Counted from the stretch's first letter, positions 25,509-35,063 are shown. The stretch: DNA of 64,000 bases from Pirellulales bacterium (GCA_019694435.1 JAIBBZ010000009.1:111475-175474), one strand, 5' to 3'. Numbers and translations: made by a program. The notes: a model not told the origin generated them from the letters alone.

Positions 25509-27023
25509 ATGTCGAAAAGCGTCGCCATTTTCTGGCCCGGCGATTATCGCGCCGAACCGAATCAGCTCGCCCTGCCGCAGGTGAAAGAAACCACCGAGCA
25601 GCTCGCGGCGGCATTGCGCAAGCTGGGCCGCAAGCCCTACGTCGTGAAGGGATTCCTGCGCAAGCCGCATGAAGCCATCACCAAGCTGGGTCCGATCGAC
25701 GACCCGTTGGTTGGCGTCTTCTGCCATTGGACTTATGGCCCCCACACCTGCGACGGCGTGGTTGGCAAGGAAAACCCGCTGCTGTTGGCGTCGAATTTCT
25801 CCGGCCAATGGCCCGGCCTCGTCGCGCTGCTCAACACGAGCGCTTGCCTGGAGAGCGTCAACCGGGCGCATTCGCGCATCTGGACCGATGCCCCGGACTG
25901 GACCAAGGACAAGCGGTTCATGCAGCGTCTGGACGAGTGGTGCTCCAGCGGCCGCGTGGTCTACGGCGAAGACGAGCTGCACTATAGCGCCCCGGTCTCC
26001 GCCGAGGCGGCCAAGATTGCCGACGAAGTGGCGCGCGAGATTCGCGAACGGCGCATCTTGGCGCTGATGCTCGGCGATACCTCGATGGGCATGATCAACG
26101 GCTATTTCGGACCGCGATTGCTCAACCGCATCGGCTTCACCGAGCACAAGGTCGACCAGGCCTGGCTGATCAGCCGCGGCAAGTTCATTGCCGAGCGGCG
26201 CATCGAGGACGCCTACAAGTTCGTCATCGAGAAGGGAGTGAAATTCCACTGGCGCGAGGCCGGCGCCGAGGATTTCACGCCCGAGGCGACCCGCGAGCAG
26301 TTGCGGATGTATCTTACCGTGCTCGATCTGGTCGACGAGTTCGCGGCCGATTGCGTCGGCTGGCAGTATCAACTGGGCCTGTTGCCGTTGCTACCGCCGA
26401 GCGATTTCTGCGAGGGGCTGCTCAACAGCACGGCCCGCCCCGAAGGCAATGGCGACGTCGTGGCCACCTCGACCGAGGCCGACCAGGGCAACCTCGTGCC
26501 CATGGAGTTGATGAAGCGCGTCTTGAAGAAGAAGTGCTTGCACCCGGGCGTGATGTTTCACGACGTGCGCTGGGGCGCGGTGCACAAGGGGCGATTCCTC
26601 TGGGTGCTGCTCAACAGCGGCTCGTGCGGTGCGTATGCCTTCAACCACGATCCGAAGTCGCTGGCCGGCGTGCACAGCTATCGCCAGCCGAAGGGCTATT
26701 TCCCCGTGCCCGGCGGCACGTTTGCCGGCGAAAGCCTGCCCGGCGACATGACCTGGACGCGCGTCTATCTCAAGCAGGACAAGCTCTGGATGGACATTGG
26801 CCGCGGCGAAGTCGTCAAGCTGCCGCCGAAGGTGCGCGATGCCTGGTGGAATGGCACCACCCGCCAATGGCCTTTCATGGCGGCCGATCTGGGTTGCTCG
26901 ATGGAGACCGTCATGGCCCATTACCAAAGCAACCATATCGCCGTGGCCTACGGCGACATCTTTGGCGAGATGGTGGCGCTAGCCCAAACGCTCGGCATCC
27001 AGGTGCGCGTGATGTCGTCGTAG
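25509..27023 (+). CDS. L-fucose/L-arabinose isomerase-like protein
   Basis: A 504-residue protein with the FucI/AraA fold, enzymes that interconvert aldoses and ketoses using a metal. Recognisable segments are LMLGDTSMGMINGYFGP near residue 190 and TSTEADQGNLVPMELMKRVL near residue 325, which contains the acidic metal ligand. The C-terminal barrel holds GGTFAGESLPGDMTWTR and ends with NHIAVAYGDIFGEMVALA. Overall similarity to characterised sugar isomerases is distant, so the sugar is not predictable. It lies 216 bases after gltA on the same strand. The start at 25509 has only a weak ribosome binding site. Confidence 0.75.
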   Translation: MSKSVAIFWPGDYRAEPNQLALPQVKETTEQLAAALRKLGRKPYVVKGFLRKPHEAITKLGPIDDPLVGVFCHWTYGPHTCDGVVGKENPLLLASNFSGQWPGLVALLNTSACLESVNRAHSRIWTDAPDWTKDKRFMQRLDEWCSSGRVVYGEDELHYSAPVSAEAAKIADEVAREIRERRILALMLGDTSMGMINGYFGPRLLNRIGFTEHKVDQAWLISRGKFIAERRIEDAYKFVIEKGVKFHWREAGAEDFTPEATREQLRMYLTVLDLVDEFAADCVGWQYQLGLLPLLPPSDFCEGLLNSTARPEGNGDVVATSTEADQGNLVPMELMKRVLKKKCLHPGVMFHDVRWGAVHKGRFLWVLLNSGSCGAYAFNHDPKSLAGVHSYRQPKGYFPVPGGTFAGESLPGDMTWTRVYLKQDKLWMDIGRGEVVKLPPKVRDAWWNGTTRQWPFMAADLGCSMETVMAHYQSNHIAVAYGDIFGEMVALAQTLGIQVRVMSS

Positions 27024-27340
27024 ATCGCGCCCTTGCGTGGCCCGCCACCGCGCGGCGCGCACGCGTCTGCAGTCTGCCCGAGGCCGGTGCGGCGCGCCAG
27101 TGAGCTTGCGCAGTTTCACTGGTCGCGGCAGCTTCGTCATTCGCTTGCTTCGGCATAAGCCCTGTCACGCCTATTCTCGCGTTGAGTGGCAATTCCGCTT
27201 CGGGCTTCGCCCGGGCCTGTCCGATACAGGAAGCAGGATGGCCCTCGTTGCGCCTGTTGCTGCGCTGGGTGTGATAGCACCGGCGTAAATGGGCAGTTTC
27301 AAGGCGGGCCATGCCACGACAAGTGCGCACAGCGGGAAGG
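27024..27340. other. Intergenic region with tandem small hairpins
   Basis: About 320 bases without a gene. Two adjacent short perfect hairpins are seen: CGGGC-TTC-GCCCG at 27201-27213 and CCTGT-N5-ACAGG at 27216-27230. No T-tract follows, so they are not a standard terminator. The stretch just before 27341 (AGCGGGAAGG) provides the ribosome binding site of the next gene. Confidence 0.4.
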
Positions 27341-28387
27341 ATGCCTAACGTGAAGCTTGCCGTCAGGACGCTGATCGCTGGAGTGGTTCTGGCCTTGGGT
27401 CTCGCGACGCCCGCGGGGGCGCAATCGCCCCCGACAATCGAAGCCGCGCGGGTGCTCCGCATGCCGACCGCGGCCGATCGCAACACGGCCCCCGTGGTGT
27501 CGGCCGTGGCCATTTCGGCCAATGCGCAGCTGGCCGCGACGGCGGGCGACGATCACCTGGTGCGCATCTGGCGGACGAGCGACGGGAGCGTCCAACAAAT
27601 CCTGCGCGGACATACCGACTGGGTCCGCGCCGCCGTGTTTCATCCAGATCAGAAACACTTGCTGACCGCGGGCGACGACCGGCGCATCCGCGTCTGGGAC
27701 CTGGCCAGCGGGGACATGATTCGCGCGCTGCCGCGCCATCCGCAGGTGATCTATGCCCTGGCGTTGAGTCGCGACGGCCAGATCGTGGCCGCGGCGGGCT
27801 TCGAGGAGGCCATCCGCCTCTACAAACCGCTGACGGGCGAAATGATCAACGAATTGACCGCGACGTGCCCCGACGTCCGCACGCTAGCCTTCGCGCCCGA
27901 CGGCCGGACGCTCGCGGCGGGCGGCCGTGACGGGCGGATCGCGCTGTTCGACGCCGTGGCCGGGTCGCCGCTGCGCGATTTTGCCGCGCACGATCGGCGG
28001 ATTCACGTGCTGAGCTTCTCGGCCGACGGTCAGGAGTTAGTCAGCGCCGGCGCCGACGAGGTGATTCGCATCTCGCGCGTCGACAACGGCGCCGAGGTCG
28101 CCGAGTTGGTGCACTTGCCCGGTCAGGTGCGCTCGCTCGCCTGGTGTGGGCCGCGCCAGATCGCGACCGGCGGCACCGACAATCGGATTCAGCTTTGGGA
28201 CCTCGACAGCCGCCGAGAAGTGGCCCGCCTGGTCGGTCACGACGGCACCGTCGCGGCGCTCGCCTGCAACGTCGATCAAGGTGCCCTCGTCTCGGGCAGC
28301 TACGACACCACATTACGGATCTGGAATCTTACCGGCGGCGCTGCAGCCACGGCTCGGAAGCCAGGCGCTCGCCGCGACACCCAATAG
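27341..28387 (+). CDS. Exported seven-bladed WD40 repeat protein
   Basis: A 348-residue secreted protein. A signal peptide (LIAGVVLALGLATPAGA) ends near residue 28. Seven WD40 units follow, enough for one closed propeller, for example LAATAGDDHLVRIWR, LLTAGDDRRIRVWDL, LAAGGRDGRIALFDA and the last LVSGSYDTTLRIWNL. WD40 propellers bind partner proteins; no catalytic domain is present. The ATG at 27341 follows GGGAAGG. The giant surface protein starts 94 bases downstream on the same strand, so a joint role at the cell surface is possible but unproven. Confidence 0.88.
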   Translation: MPNVKLAVRTLIAGVVLALGLATPAGAQSPPTIEAARVLRMPTAADRNTAPVVSAVAISANAQLAATAGDDHLVRIWRTSDGSVQQILRGHTDWVRAAVFHPDQKHLLTAGDDRRIRVWDLASGDMIRALPRHPQVIYALALSRDGQIVAAAGFEEAIRLYKPLTGEMINELTATCPDVRTLAFAPDGRTLAAGGRDGRIALFDAVAGSPLRDFAAHDRRIHVLSFSADGQELVSAGADEVIRISRVDNGAEVAELVHLPGQVRSLAWCGPRQIATGGTDNRIQLWDLDSRREVARLVGHDGTVAALACNVDQGALVSGSYDTTLRIWNLTGGAAATARKPGARRDTQ

Positions 28388-28481
28388 CACCAAGGGCCTC
28401 GCGCTGCTCAAGCGCCGCCCAAGCGGCTTGACGGCGTGCAGGGGTACGCCCTGCTGGACAGCGTTATCACGGAGGTACATC

Positions 28482-31400
28482 GTGGCCCACGCACGTAAGC
28501 GTTACCGTCGCGACTCGGCACACCGCTCAGCGCCGGCGCCCAAGCTCAGCCTGAAGCGGCGGTTGCTCCGCTGGTGCGGGATCGAAAGTCTCGAGACGCG
28601 CGCGCTCATGGCGGCCGACCTGCACGTGGGTGCGGTCTACTACGAGGAGGCGAGCGGCCAAGACCTGGCTTCCGATCGGATCGAGATCACCTTCAACGGT
28701 GGCCCGGCCGGTGCACAACTGACGCACCTGGTGATCGACACCGACAAGGCTGGCGACGGTCTGACGCAGGGCGATCCGTTCATTGATATCTCTGCCGGCG
28801 GCAAGGGCGTATTTGCCGCGATCGGCTTCCAGGTTGTCTCGCAGACCGGTATCGGCAGCGTCAACGCGCAACTGTCCGACGGCGGCCAGAAGTTGATCTT
28901 CGATTTCACCGGCTTTGACGCCGGCGAAAAACTGATCATCAGCCTCGATTTCGACGAGCAGGGCTTCTTCAACGACAGCGCCAGCGCCGTCGTCGAAGGT
29001 GAGGAGTTTGAAGGCAGCAAACTTACCGCGACCTTTGCCGCCCCGCACTACTTCGACCTGACCGACACCTCGACGTTTTTCGACTTCTACAACTTGTCGG
29101 GCACGGGGCTCAACCTGCCGCCGGACAACTATGTGCCGCCGGAAACAGAAGGCCAGGAAGTGCGCACCGCCGGCACGCATTGGCAAGGCGAAATGACGCC
29201 GCTGCCGATTACGATCGCCGGCAAGGTGTTCAACGACCTGAACGCCAACAACAACCTCGACGGCGGCGACAGCGGCATCGCCGGCGTGACCATCGCGCTG
29301 CTGCAGCGCGACGGCAACTCGTGGGTGGCGACCGGCAAGACCACGCAGACCAACGCCCAGGGCGAGTATAAGTTCGACGGTTTGCTGCCCGGCGAGTATC
29401 GCGTCGTCGAAACGCAGCCGGTCGGCTATTTCAGCGTCGGTGCCAAGGCGGGCACGGTCGATGGCATCGTCCGCGGCACAGTCTTCTCGACCGACGTTGT
29501 CACCGATATCCAGCTCCTGGGCGGCGACGACAGCATCCACAACGATTTTGCCGAGACGCTGCCCGCCTCGATCGCAGGCCATGTCTACCATGATGCCGAC
29601 GACGACGGGGTCCGCGATCCCGGCGAGCAGCCGATTGCCGGCGTCACGATCGAGGTGCAGCTGCTGCCCAATTCGGGCCCGCTGCCGGCGCCGCTCACGA
29701 CGCAAACGCTGGCCGACGGCTCGTGGAGCATCGGCAACCTGATGCCGGGCAACTACCGCGTTCGCGAATTGCACCCGGCCGGCTACTTCGACGGCAAAGA
29801 CGCGCCGGGCTCGGCGGGCGGTGCGGCCGATCCTCAGCCGGGAGACCAGATTGCCGGGATCACTCTGGTCGGCGGGCAGAACGGCATCAACTACGATTTC
29901 GGCGAGTTGCTGCCGGTCAGCATTAGCGGCCGCGTGCATGCCGACCGTGACGGCGATTGCGAACTGGACGCCGGTGAGCCGACGCTGGCCGGAGTGACGA
30001 TCTACCTGCTCGATTCGCAAGGCGTCCGCATCGACAGCACCACGACCGACTCCGAGGGCCGGTACGAATTCGCGGGCCTGGCCCCCGGCGTCTATGGCGT
30101 CGAAGAGGTGCAGCCGGCCGGCTACTTCGACAGCGGCGACCACGCCGGCAGCGCCGGTGGAAACCTGCAAAACGACAAGATCACCCAGGTCCTGCTGACC
30201 TCGGGTACCCACGCGGTGAATTACGACTTCTGCGAATTGGAGCCATCGAGCATTGCCGGCCGCGTGATTGCCGACCGCGATGGCGACTGTGAATACGATC
30301 CCGGCGAGCCGCTGTTGGCGGGCGTGACGATCTTGTTGCTCGATGCCGAGGGCAACCAGGTCGCCTCGACCACCACCAACGCCCAGGGACAATACAAATT
30401 CGAGAACCTCGCCCCGGGCGAGTACCAGGTCAAGGAGCTACAACCGGCCGGCTATTTCGACGGCGACGACCACGTCGGCAGCGCCGGGGGTGCGCTCGTG
30501 GCTCCCGACACGATTGCCGAGATCGCGTTGGGGCCCGCCGTCAACGCCGTCAATTACGACTTCTGCGAAGTTGAGCCGTCGAGCATTGCCGGTCGCGTGC
30601 ATGCCGATCGCGATGGCGACTGCGTCTACGATCAAGGCGAGCCGCTGCTGGCCGGCGTGACGGTCCTGCTGCTCGATGCCCAGGGCAGCCAGCTCGCCGA
30701 GACGACGACCGACGCCCAGGGACAGTACAAGTTCGAGAACCTGGCGCCGGGCACGTATCAAGTCAAGGAATTGCAGCCGGCCGGCTATTTCGACAGCGGC
30801 GATCACGTCGGCAGCGCCGGCGGGACGCTGGTCGCGCCCGATACGATCTCGTCGATCGTGCTCGGCGCAGGCGTCAACGCGGTGAGCTACGACTTCTGCG
30901 AACTCGAGCCGGCGAGCGTGGCGGGACGCGTATTCGCCGACTTCGACGGCGACTGTGTCTTCGATGCCGGCGAAACGCCGCTGGCCAACGTGACGATTCA
31001 TTTGCTCGATGCCGGCGGCAACGAAGTGGCGACGACGCTGACCGATGCCGACGGCCGATTCAAGTTCGAGAACCTGACTCCCGGCGTCTATTCGATCCGC
31101 GAAGATCAACCCGGCGGCTACTTCGACGGCGGCGACGTGATCGGGACGGCCGGCGGCGTCCACGAGGCGCCGGACACGATCCGCAACATCGTGCTGGGCG
31201 GCGGCGTGGCGGCCACCGGCTACGATTTCTGCGAAAACCTGCCGGCCAAGCTGGCGGGCTTCGTCTTTGTCGATGCCAATCAAAGCGGCACCTTCGACTC
31301 CGGCGAAGAGCCGATTGCCGGCGTGACGCTCCGCTTGTTGGACGCGGCGGGCAATCCGACCGGCGTGACGACGGTCACCGATGCCAATGGCTTCTACTGC

Positions 31401-33509
31401 TTCCTGAACCTGGCGCCGGGCAAATATGGCGTGGCCGAAGATCAGCCGCTGCTGTTTTGGGACGGCGTCGATGCGGCCGGTACGGCCGGCGGAACGGCCA
31501 CCAATCCCGGCGACAAGATCACCGGCGCTATGCTCAGCCCGGGGCAGACCGGCGCGAACTACAACTTCGGCGAGTTGCGCCCCGCCAGCATCAGCGGCAC
31601 GGTGTATCTCGACCTCGACGGCGATTGCGTGCTCGATGCCAACGAAAGCCCATTGGGCGGCGTGACGGTTTACCTGCTCGATGGGGCCGGCCATCGCATC
31701 AGCCAGACGCTGACGGCCGCCGACGGGACCTACTCGTTCAGCAATTTGTTGCCCGGTACCTACGGCGTCGAAGAGGAACAGCCGCAAGGCTATCTCGACG
31801 GCGATGCCACGCTCGGCAGCGTCGGCGGCATGAAAGTCTCGAAGAACATCCTCGGGCTCGTCCCGCTCGGCTCGGGAACGAATGCCTTTGACTACAACTT
31901 CTGCGAGATGCCGCAAGGCACCATTTCGGGCTACGTCTTCCAGGACGGGCCGACGATCGACCTGAACAACGCCGACGGCTTGAGCTTGCAGGGTTTGAGC
32001 CTGCAGCGCAATGGCCAACGCACGGCTGACGATCGGCCGCTGCAAGGCGTCGTGTTGCGGCTGGCCGATTCCTCGGGCATCGTCATCAACGGTCCCGACG
32101 GGAACCCGCTTGAAGCGGTGACCGACGCGAACGGCTTCTACAAATTCACCGGCTTGAAGCCCGGTACCTATACGGTGTTCGAAGCGCAGCCCTCGGGTTA
32201 CCTGGACAGCATCGACACCGCGGGCAGTCTGGGTGGGTTGGCGATCAACGCCACGACGCCGGTCGATTTGATCCCACAGGGCATCGATCACAACTTCGAC
32301 GCGATCACGGACATCATACTGCCCGCCGGCGGCGAGTCGGTCGAGAACAACTTCAGCGAGGTTCTCGTCCAATCGCGCCCGCAAGGTTTCTTCCCCGACG
32401 TTGATCCGACGATTCCCCCCTTTGTGTCGGGCACACCCTTTGCCCCCGCGCCGAACGGACCGCCGATCGGCAGCCAGGTGCCGACCATCATGCTCGAGAA
32501 GACCCTCCTGTTTGGCGGCGGGTTGCCCGTGCCGACGCAGGGTTTCTCGTGGCACTTGAGCGTCATCGACGGCGGCAGCCCGCGCGGCGAGTTCGCCGGT
32601 GCCGCGGCGCTGGTGCAGGTGGGCAGCGTGCGGATGGGCGCTGGCGAATGGGTCGGTCGCGACATGACGCAGTCCACTTGGGTGTTGCCGGGCGACGCCT
32701 CGGGCAGCACGGTCGAGTTCCTGTTCGGCGAGGCGGGCGCGGTGCCGGTCACCGGCGACTGGGACGGCGACGGGACCAGTGAAATCGGCGTGTTCATCAA
32801 CGGCCAATGGTTCCTCGACTACAACGGCAACGGCCATTGGGACGAGGGCGACATGTGGGGCAAGCTCGGCTCCAAAGAAGACCGTCCGGTGACCGGCGAT
32901 TGGGACGGCGACGGCAAGACCGACATCGGCATCTTCGGCCCGGCCTGGAAGGGCGATCCCCGAGCGCTGCGGCACGAGCCAGGATTGCCCGACGCTCAGA
33001 ATCAGCGGACGGGACACAAGAAGAACGTCCCGCCGGCGACGGAAGAAGCCACCGACGGTCGGCGCGCGCTGAAGCGCACGCTGCAAGGCAACGTGCGCAG
33101 CGACCTGATCGACCACGTGTTCCGCTACGGCGCCAAGGGCGACATTCCCGTCAGCGGCGACTTCAACGGCGACGGCATCGACAACATCGGCGTATTCGTC
33201 GGCGGCGAGTGGTTCCTCGACATCAACGGCGACGGCCAATTGCAGATAGAGGAAGAGCTGGTCTCGCTCGGCCAGCCTGGCGATATTCCGATCATCGGCG
33301 ACTTCGACGGCGACGGGATCGACGAGATCGGCGTCTATCGCAACGGCCGCTGGATGATCGACATGGACCACAACGGCAAGATCGACGCCAACGATCTGGT
33401 CATCGAACTCGGCGAGGCGGGCGACGTGCCGGTGGTCGGCGACTTCAACGGCGATGGCGTCGACGACGTGGCCATCTATCGCGGCAACAAGCTGATCCGC
33501 AAGCAATAG
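28482..33509 (+). CDS. Giant exported surface protein with nine SdrD-B-like repeats and FG-GAP/calcium-binding C-terminus
   Basis: A 1675-residue protein starting at a GTG with GGAGG 7 bases upstream. The first 34 residues are very basic, followed by ESLETRALMAAD (residues 35-46), like the N-terminal motif on many large exported planctomycete proteins. Residues 50-240 form an adhesion-like domain. Nine SdrD-B/Cna-B-type units (residues about 242-1294) have calcium-loop motifs such as DRDGDCELDAGEP and DNxG-like turns. Residues 1421-1675 are five FG-GAP-like units of the form GDWDGDGTSEIGVF / WFLDYNGNGHWDEGD, the second interrupted by a basic Lys/Arg-rich insert of about 60 residues. There is no C-terminal sorting signal. 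Probable function: extracellular matrix or adhesion. Confidence 0.85.
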   Translation: MAHARKRYRRDSAHRSAPAPKLSLKRRLLRWCGIESLETRALMAADLHVGAVYYEEASGQDLASDRIEITFNGGPAGAQLTHLVIDTDKAGDGLTQGDPFIDISAGGKGVFAAIGFQVVSQTGIGSVNAQLSDGGQKLIFDFTGFDAGEKLIISLDFDEQGFFNDSASAVVEGEEFEGSKLTATFAAPHYFDLTDTSTFFDFYNLSGTGLNLPPDNYVPPETEGQEVRTAGTHWQGEMTPLPITIAGKVFNDLNANNNLDGGDSGIAGVTIALLQRDGNSWVATGKTTQTNAQGEYKFDGLLPGEYRVVETQPVGYFSVGAKAGTVDGIVRGTVFSTDVVTDIQLLGGDDSIHNDFAETLPASIAGHVYHDADDDGVRDPGEQPIAGVTIEVQLLPNSGPLPAPLTTQTLADGSWSIGNLMPGNYRVRELHPAGYFDGKDAPGSAGGAADPQPGDQIAGITLVGGQNGINYDFGELLPVSISGRVHADRDGDCELDAGEPTLAGVTIYLLDSQGVRIDSTTTDSEGRYEFAGLAPGVYGVEEVQPAGYFDSGDHAGSAGGNLQNDKITQVLLTSGTHAVNYDFCELEPSSIAGRVIADRDGDCEYDPGEPLLAGVTILLLDAEGNQVASTTTNAQGQYKFENLAPGEYQVKELQPAGYFDGDDHVGSAGGALVAPDTIAEIALGPAVNAVNYDFCEVEPSSIAGRVHADRDGDCVYDQGEPLLAGVTVLLLDAQGSQLAETTTDAQGQYKFENLAPGTYQVKELQPAGYFDSGDHVGSAGGTLVAPDTISSIVLGAGVNAVSYDFCELEPASVAGRVFADFDGDCVFDAGETPLANVTIHLLDAGGNEVATTLTDADGRFKFENLTPGVYSIREDQPGGYFDGGDVIGTAGGVHEAPDTIRNIVLGGGVAATGYDFCENLPAKLAGFVFVDANQSGTFDSGEEPIAGVTLRLLDAAGNPTGVTTVTDANGFYCFLNLAPGKYGVAEDQPLLFWDGVDAAGTAGGTATNPGDKITGAMLSPGQTGANYNFGELRPASISGTVYLDLDGDCVLDANESPLGGVTVYLLDGAGHRISQTLTAADGTYSFSNLLPGTYGVEEEQPQGYLDGDATLGSVGGMKVSKNILGLVPLGSGTNAFDYNFCEMPQGTISGYVFQDGPTIDLNNADGLSLQGLSLQRNGQRTADDRPLQGVVLRLADSSGIVINGPDGNPLEAVTDANGFYKFTGLKPGTYTVFEAQPSGYLDSIDTAGSLGGLAINATTPVDLIPQGIDHNFDAITDIILPAGGESVENNFSEVLVQSRPQGFFPDVDPTIPPFVSGTPFAPAPNGPPIGSQVPTIMLEKTLLFGGGLPVPTQGFSWHLSVIDGGSPRGEFAGAAALVQVGSVRMGAGEWVGRDMTQSTWVLPGDASGSTVEFLFGEAGAVPVTGDWDGDGTSEIGVFINGQWFLDYNGNGHWDEGDMWGKLGSKEDRPVTGDWDGDGKTDIGIFGPAWKGDPRALRHEPGLPDAQNQRTGHKKNVPPATEEATDGRRALKRTLQGNVRSDLIDHVFRYGAKGDIPVSGDFNGDGIDNIGVFVGGEWFLDINGDGQLQIEEELVSLGQPGDIPIIGDFDGDGIDEIGVYRNGRWMIDMDHNGKIDANDLVIELGEAGDVPVVGDFNGDGVDDVAIYRGNKLIRKQ
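29206..32362 (+). repeat. Nine tandem SdrD-B-like coding repeats of about 330-440 bp
   Basis: The units begin near 29206, 29566, 29918, 30248, 30578, 30912, 31247, 31586 and 31918. Each opens with a SI(A/S)G(R/H)V-type strand, continues with a calcium-loop (DxDGDCxxDxGE), LAGVT, a GxYxFxNLxPGxY strand and GYFDxxDxxGSAGG, and closes with NYDF(C/G)E. Units 4 and 5 (30248-30906) are the most alike at the DNA level, indicating the most recent duplication. These are coding repeats, not a CRISPR. Confidence 0.9.
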
Positions 33510-33552
33510 GCCTTGCGGCGGCGTGTGTCTGCCGTCTCGGGTCTCTCGGCCG

Positions 33553-34821
33553 TTACCCGCGTCTGCGCGCGGCACGGGGCCGGCGCCAGGTGCGCGCGGC
33601 GATCAGGCCCAACAGCCCGCAGGCGGCCAGCACGTGCGCAGCGGGCTCCGGCACCACGTGGATGAATCCGCGCAATTCGATCGCGGCCGTCACGTCGATC
33701 TCGAGGAAATTGCTGTCCTCAAAGACTCGGTCGCGAAACCTGACAGGCACGAACATCTCGACTTCCCACAGGCTCGGGTCCGGCGTGGGCAACACTTGGG
33801 TCTGCAGGCGCAGGCCGGGCGAAAAATCGCCAATGCGGAAATCGACGAAATCATCGACCAGATCCAGGGTGCCCGACCCCACCAAGGTGGCCAACCCGCC
33901 GTGCGACACGTAGTCGAAATGACCGTCGAGGAATTGGAATACTAAATCATCGACCGGAGCACTTCCGTCGGGTGAGATCGGCACGAACACGCCCTGTTGA
34001 GCGAAAGGCTGACGCAACGCCGCGGCCGCATCGACGAGGCTGAAATCGACGGTGCCCAAGGGGCTCAGGTCGACGACGCCTTGTGTATCGTCAGCGTCCG
34101 CGCGCGAGTCGAGGAGCGACACGCCCACGAGCTGCGGACCAGAGGGCCCGGGCGTATAGAGAAAGCGGGCATCGAGCCACCCCGTTAGTTCGGAGGTAAA
34201 CGGGGCCGATATCGGGTCGCCTGCCAACAACGCTTGAACGGCGAGCGTGCTGGTGCCAAACGTGTTGAGCGTGGTGTCCGACGAGAATACTTGGTCGGTT
34301 GTTTCGTACTCCACGAAGTAGCCGTTGGGATGATTCGTGCCGTTCAAGTCGTTCCAGGTTCCGGAAGTTTGAAGCGTGCCAAAGTCTTCGTCGCCCGCGT
34401 CGTTGGGCTCGCCGCCGCTCCAGTTGGTGTAGGTGAGTGGCTCCCCCGTGATCCAGCCAAAATCGGCGGTCGGCTCGCCGCTGCCGGGTGGCTGACTCAG
34501 CCCGATCCAGCCGTGCGAAAAGATGGGATCGGCGCTACCTACGGCGTGTACCACCATGTTTTCTTCGGCCGACCCGATCACCGCGAGGTGACCCGAGACG
34601 CCGAAACGCGTCTGGCTCGCGGCGATTGACGCGGCGTCCTGCCAGTTGAGCGGAGTGTTTACATATTCGTAGACGTGACCGTTGCCTCCGTCGGCAGGCG
34701 CCCAATAGCTCATCAGCGGAAAGGTGGGCCCAGCGCCCAGGCTGAAAATGCCGTTCAAGCAACAGAGTAAACCGACCGTCAACGAGCATAGGACGCGAAC
34801 CGAGCGCGCAGCGAACCACAT
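33553..34821 (-). CDS. Exported C-type-lectin-domain protein with PEP-CTERM tail
   Basis: A 422-residue surface protein. A signal peptide covers about residues 1-30. A C-type lectin domain occupies about residues 45-180: it has WIGLSQPPG, then WSGGEPNDAGDEDF with the EPN motif (mannose-type calcium site) and TWNDLN. The middle is unassigned. The C-terminus has VPEPA, a hydrophobic helix (AHVLAACGLLGLIAA) and a basic tail (RTWRRPRAARRRG), the PEP-CTERM signal processed by exosortase. It is transcribed towards the giant surface protein, with 43 bases between the two stop codons. Confidence 0.88.
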   Translation of the reverse strand: MWFAARSVRVLCSLTVGLLCCLNGIFSLGAGPTFPLMSYWAPADGGNGHVYEYVNTPLNWQDAASIAASQTRFGVSGHLAVIGSAEENMVVHAVGSADPIFSHGWIGLSQPPGSGEPTADFGWITGEPLTYTNWSGGEPNDAGDEDFGTLQTSGTWNDLNGTNHPNGYFVEYETTDQVFSSDTTLNTFGTSTLAVQALLAGDPISAPFTSELTGWLDARFLYTPGPSGPQLVGVSLLDSRADADDTQGVVDLSPLGTVDFSLVDAAAALRQPFAQQGVFVPISPDGSAPVDDLVFQFLDGHFDYVSHGGLATLVGSGTLDLVDDFVDFRIGDFSPGLRLQTQVLPTPDPSLWEVEMFVPVRFRDRVFEDSNFLEIDVTAAIELRGFIHVVPEPAAHVLAACGLLGLIAARTWRRPRAARRRG

Positions 34822-35063
34822 GGCAGATACCCCAGGAGAAATGGAAGGACGAAGAATGGCTTACGCCGACCTGGCTCGATCAGAACCAAGCGGGTTGTCC
34901 TTCACTGGCAGTTCCGCTGGCGACCAGCGCCAACTCGCATGGGGAGAGGATTCGCAGTTGACGGCACCAGTTTTCGCAGGCCCGCGCAGTGCAGTCAAGC
35001 GAATTCGTCCGGCACGGGCGCCCCGAGGCAGGCCTATACGCGCGGGCGATTGAGGGGCGGCCC

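Noticed and set aside
27201..27230. Paired hairpins after the isomerase-like gene considered as a terminator
   Set aside because: No T-tract follows and they lie about 180 bases after the stop codon.
29206..32362. Regular repeats considered as a CRISPR or minisatellite
   Set aside because: Units are 330 bp or longer, in frame, with codon-level divergence; they encode protein domains.
30438..33575. 1045-residue minus-strand frame opposite the giant surface protein
   Set aside because: Mirrors the coding repeats on the other strand; no start signal or domain.
34724..35053. 109-residue plus-strand frame upstream of the lectin gene
   Set aside because: Starts inside the lectin gene on the opposite strand; composition is random.
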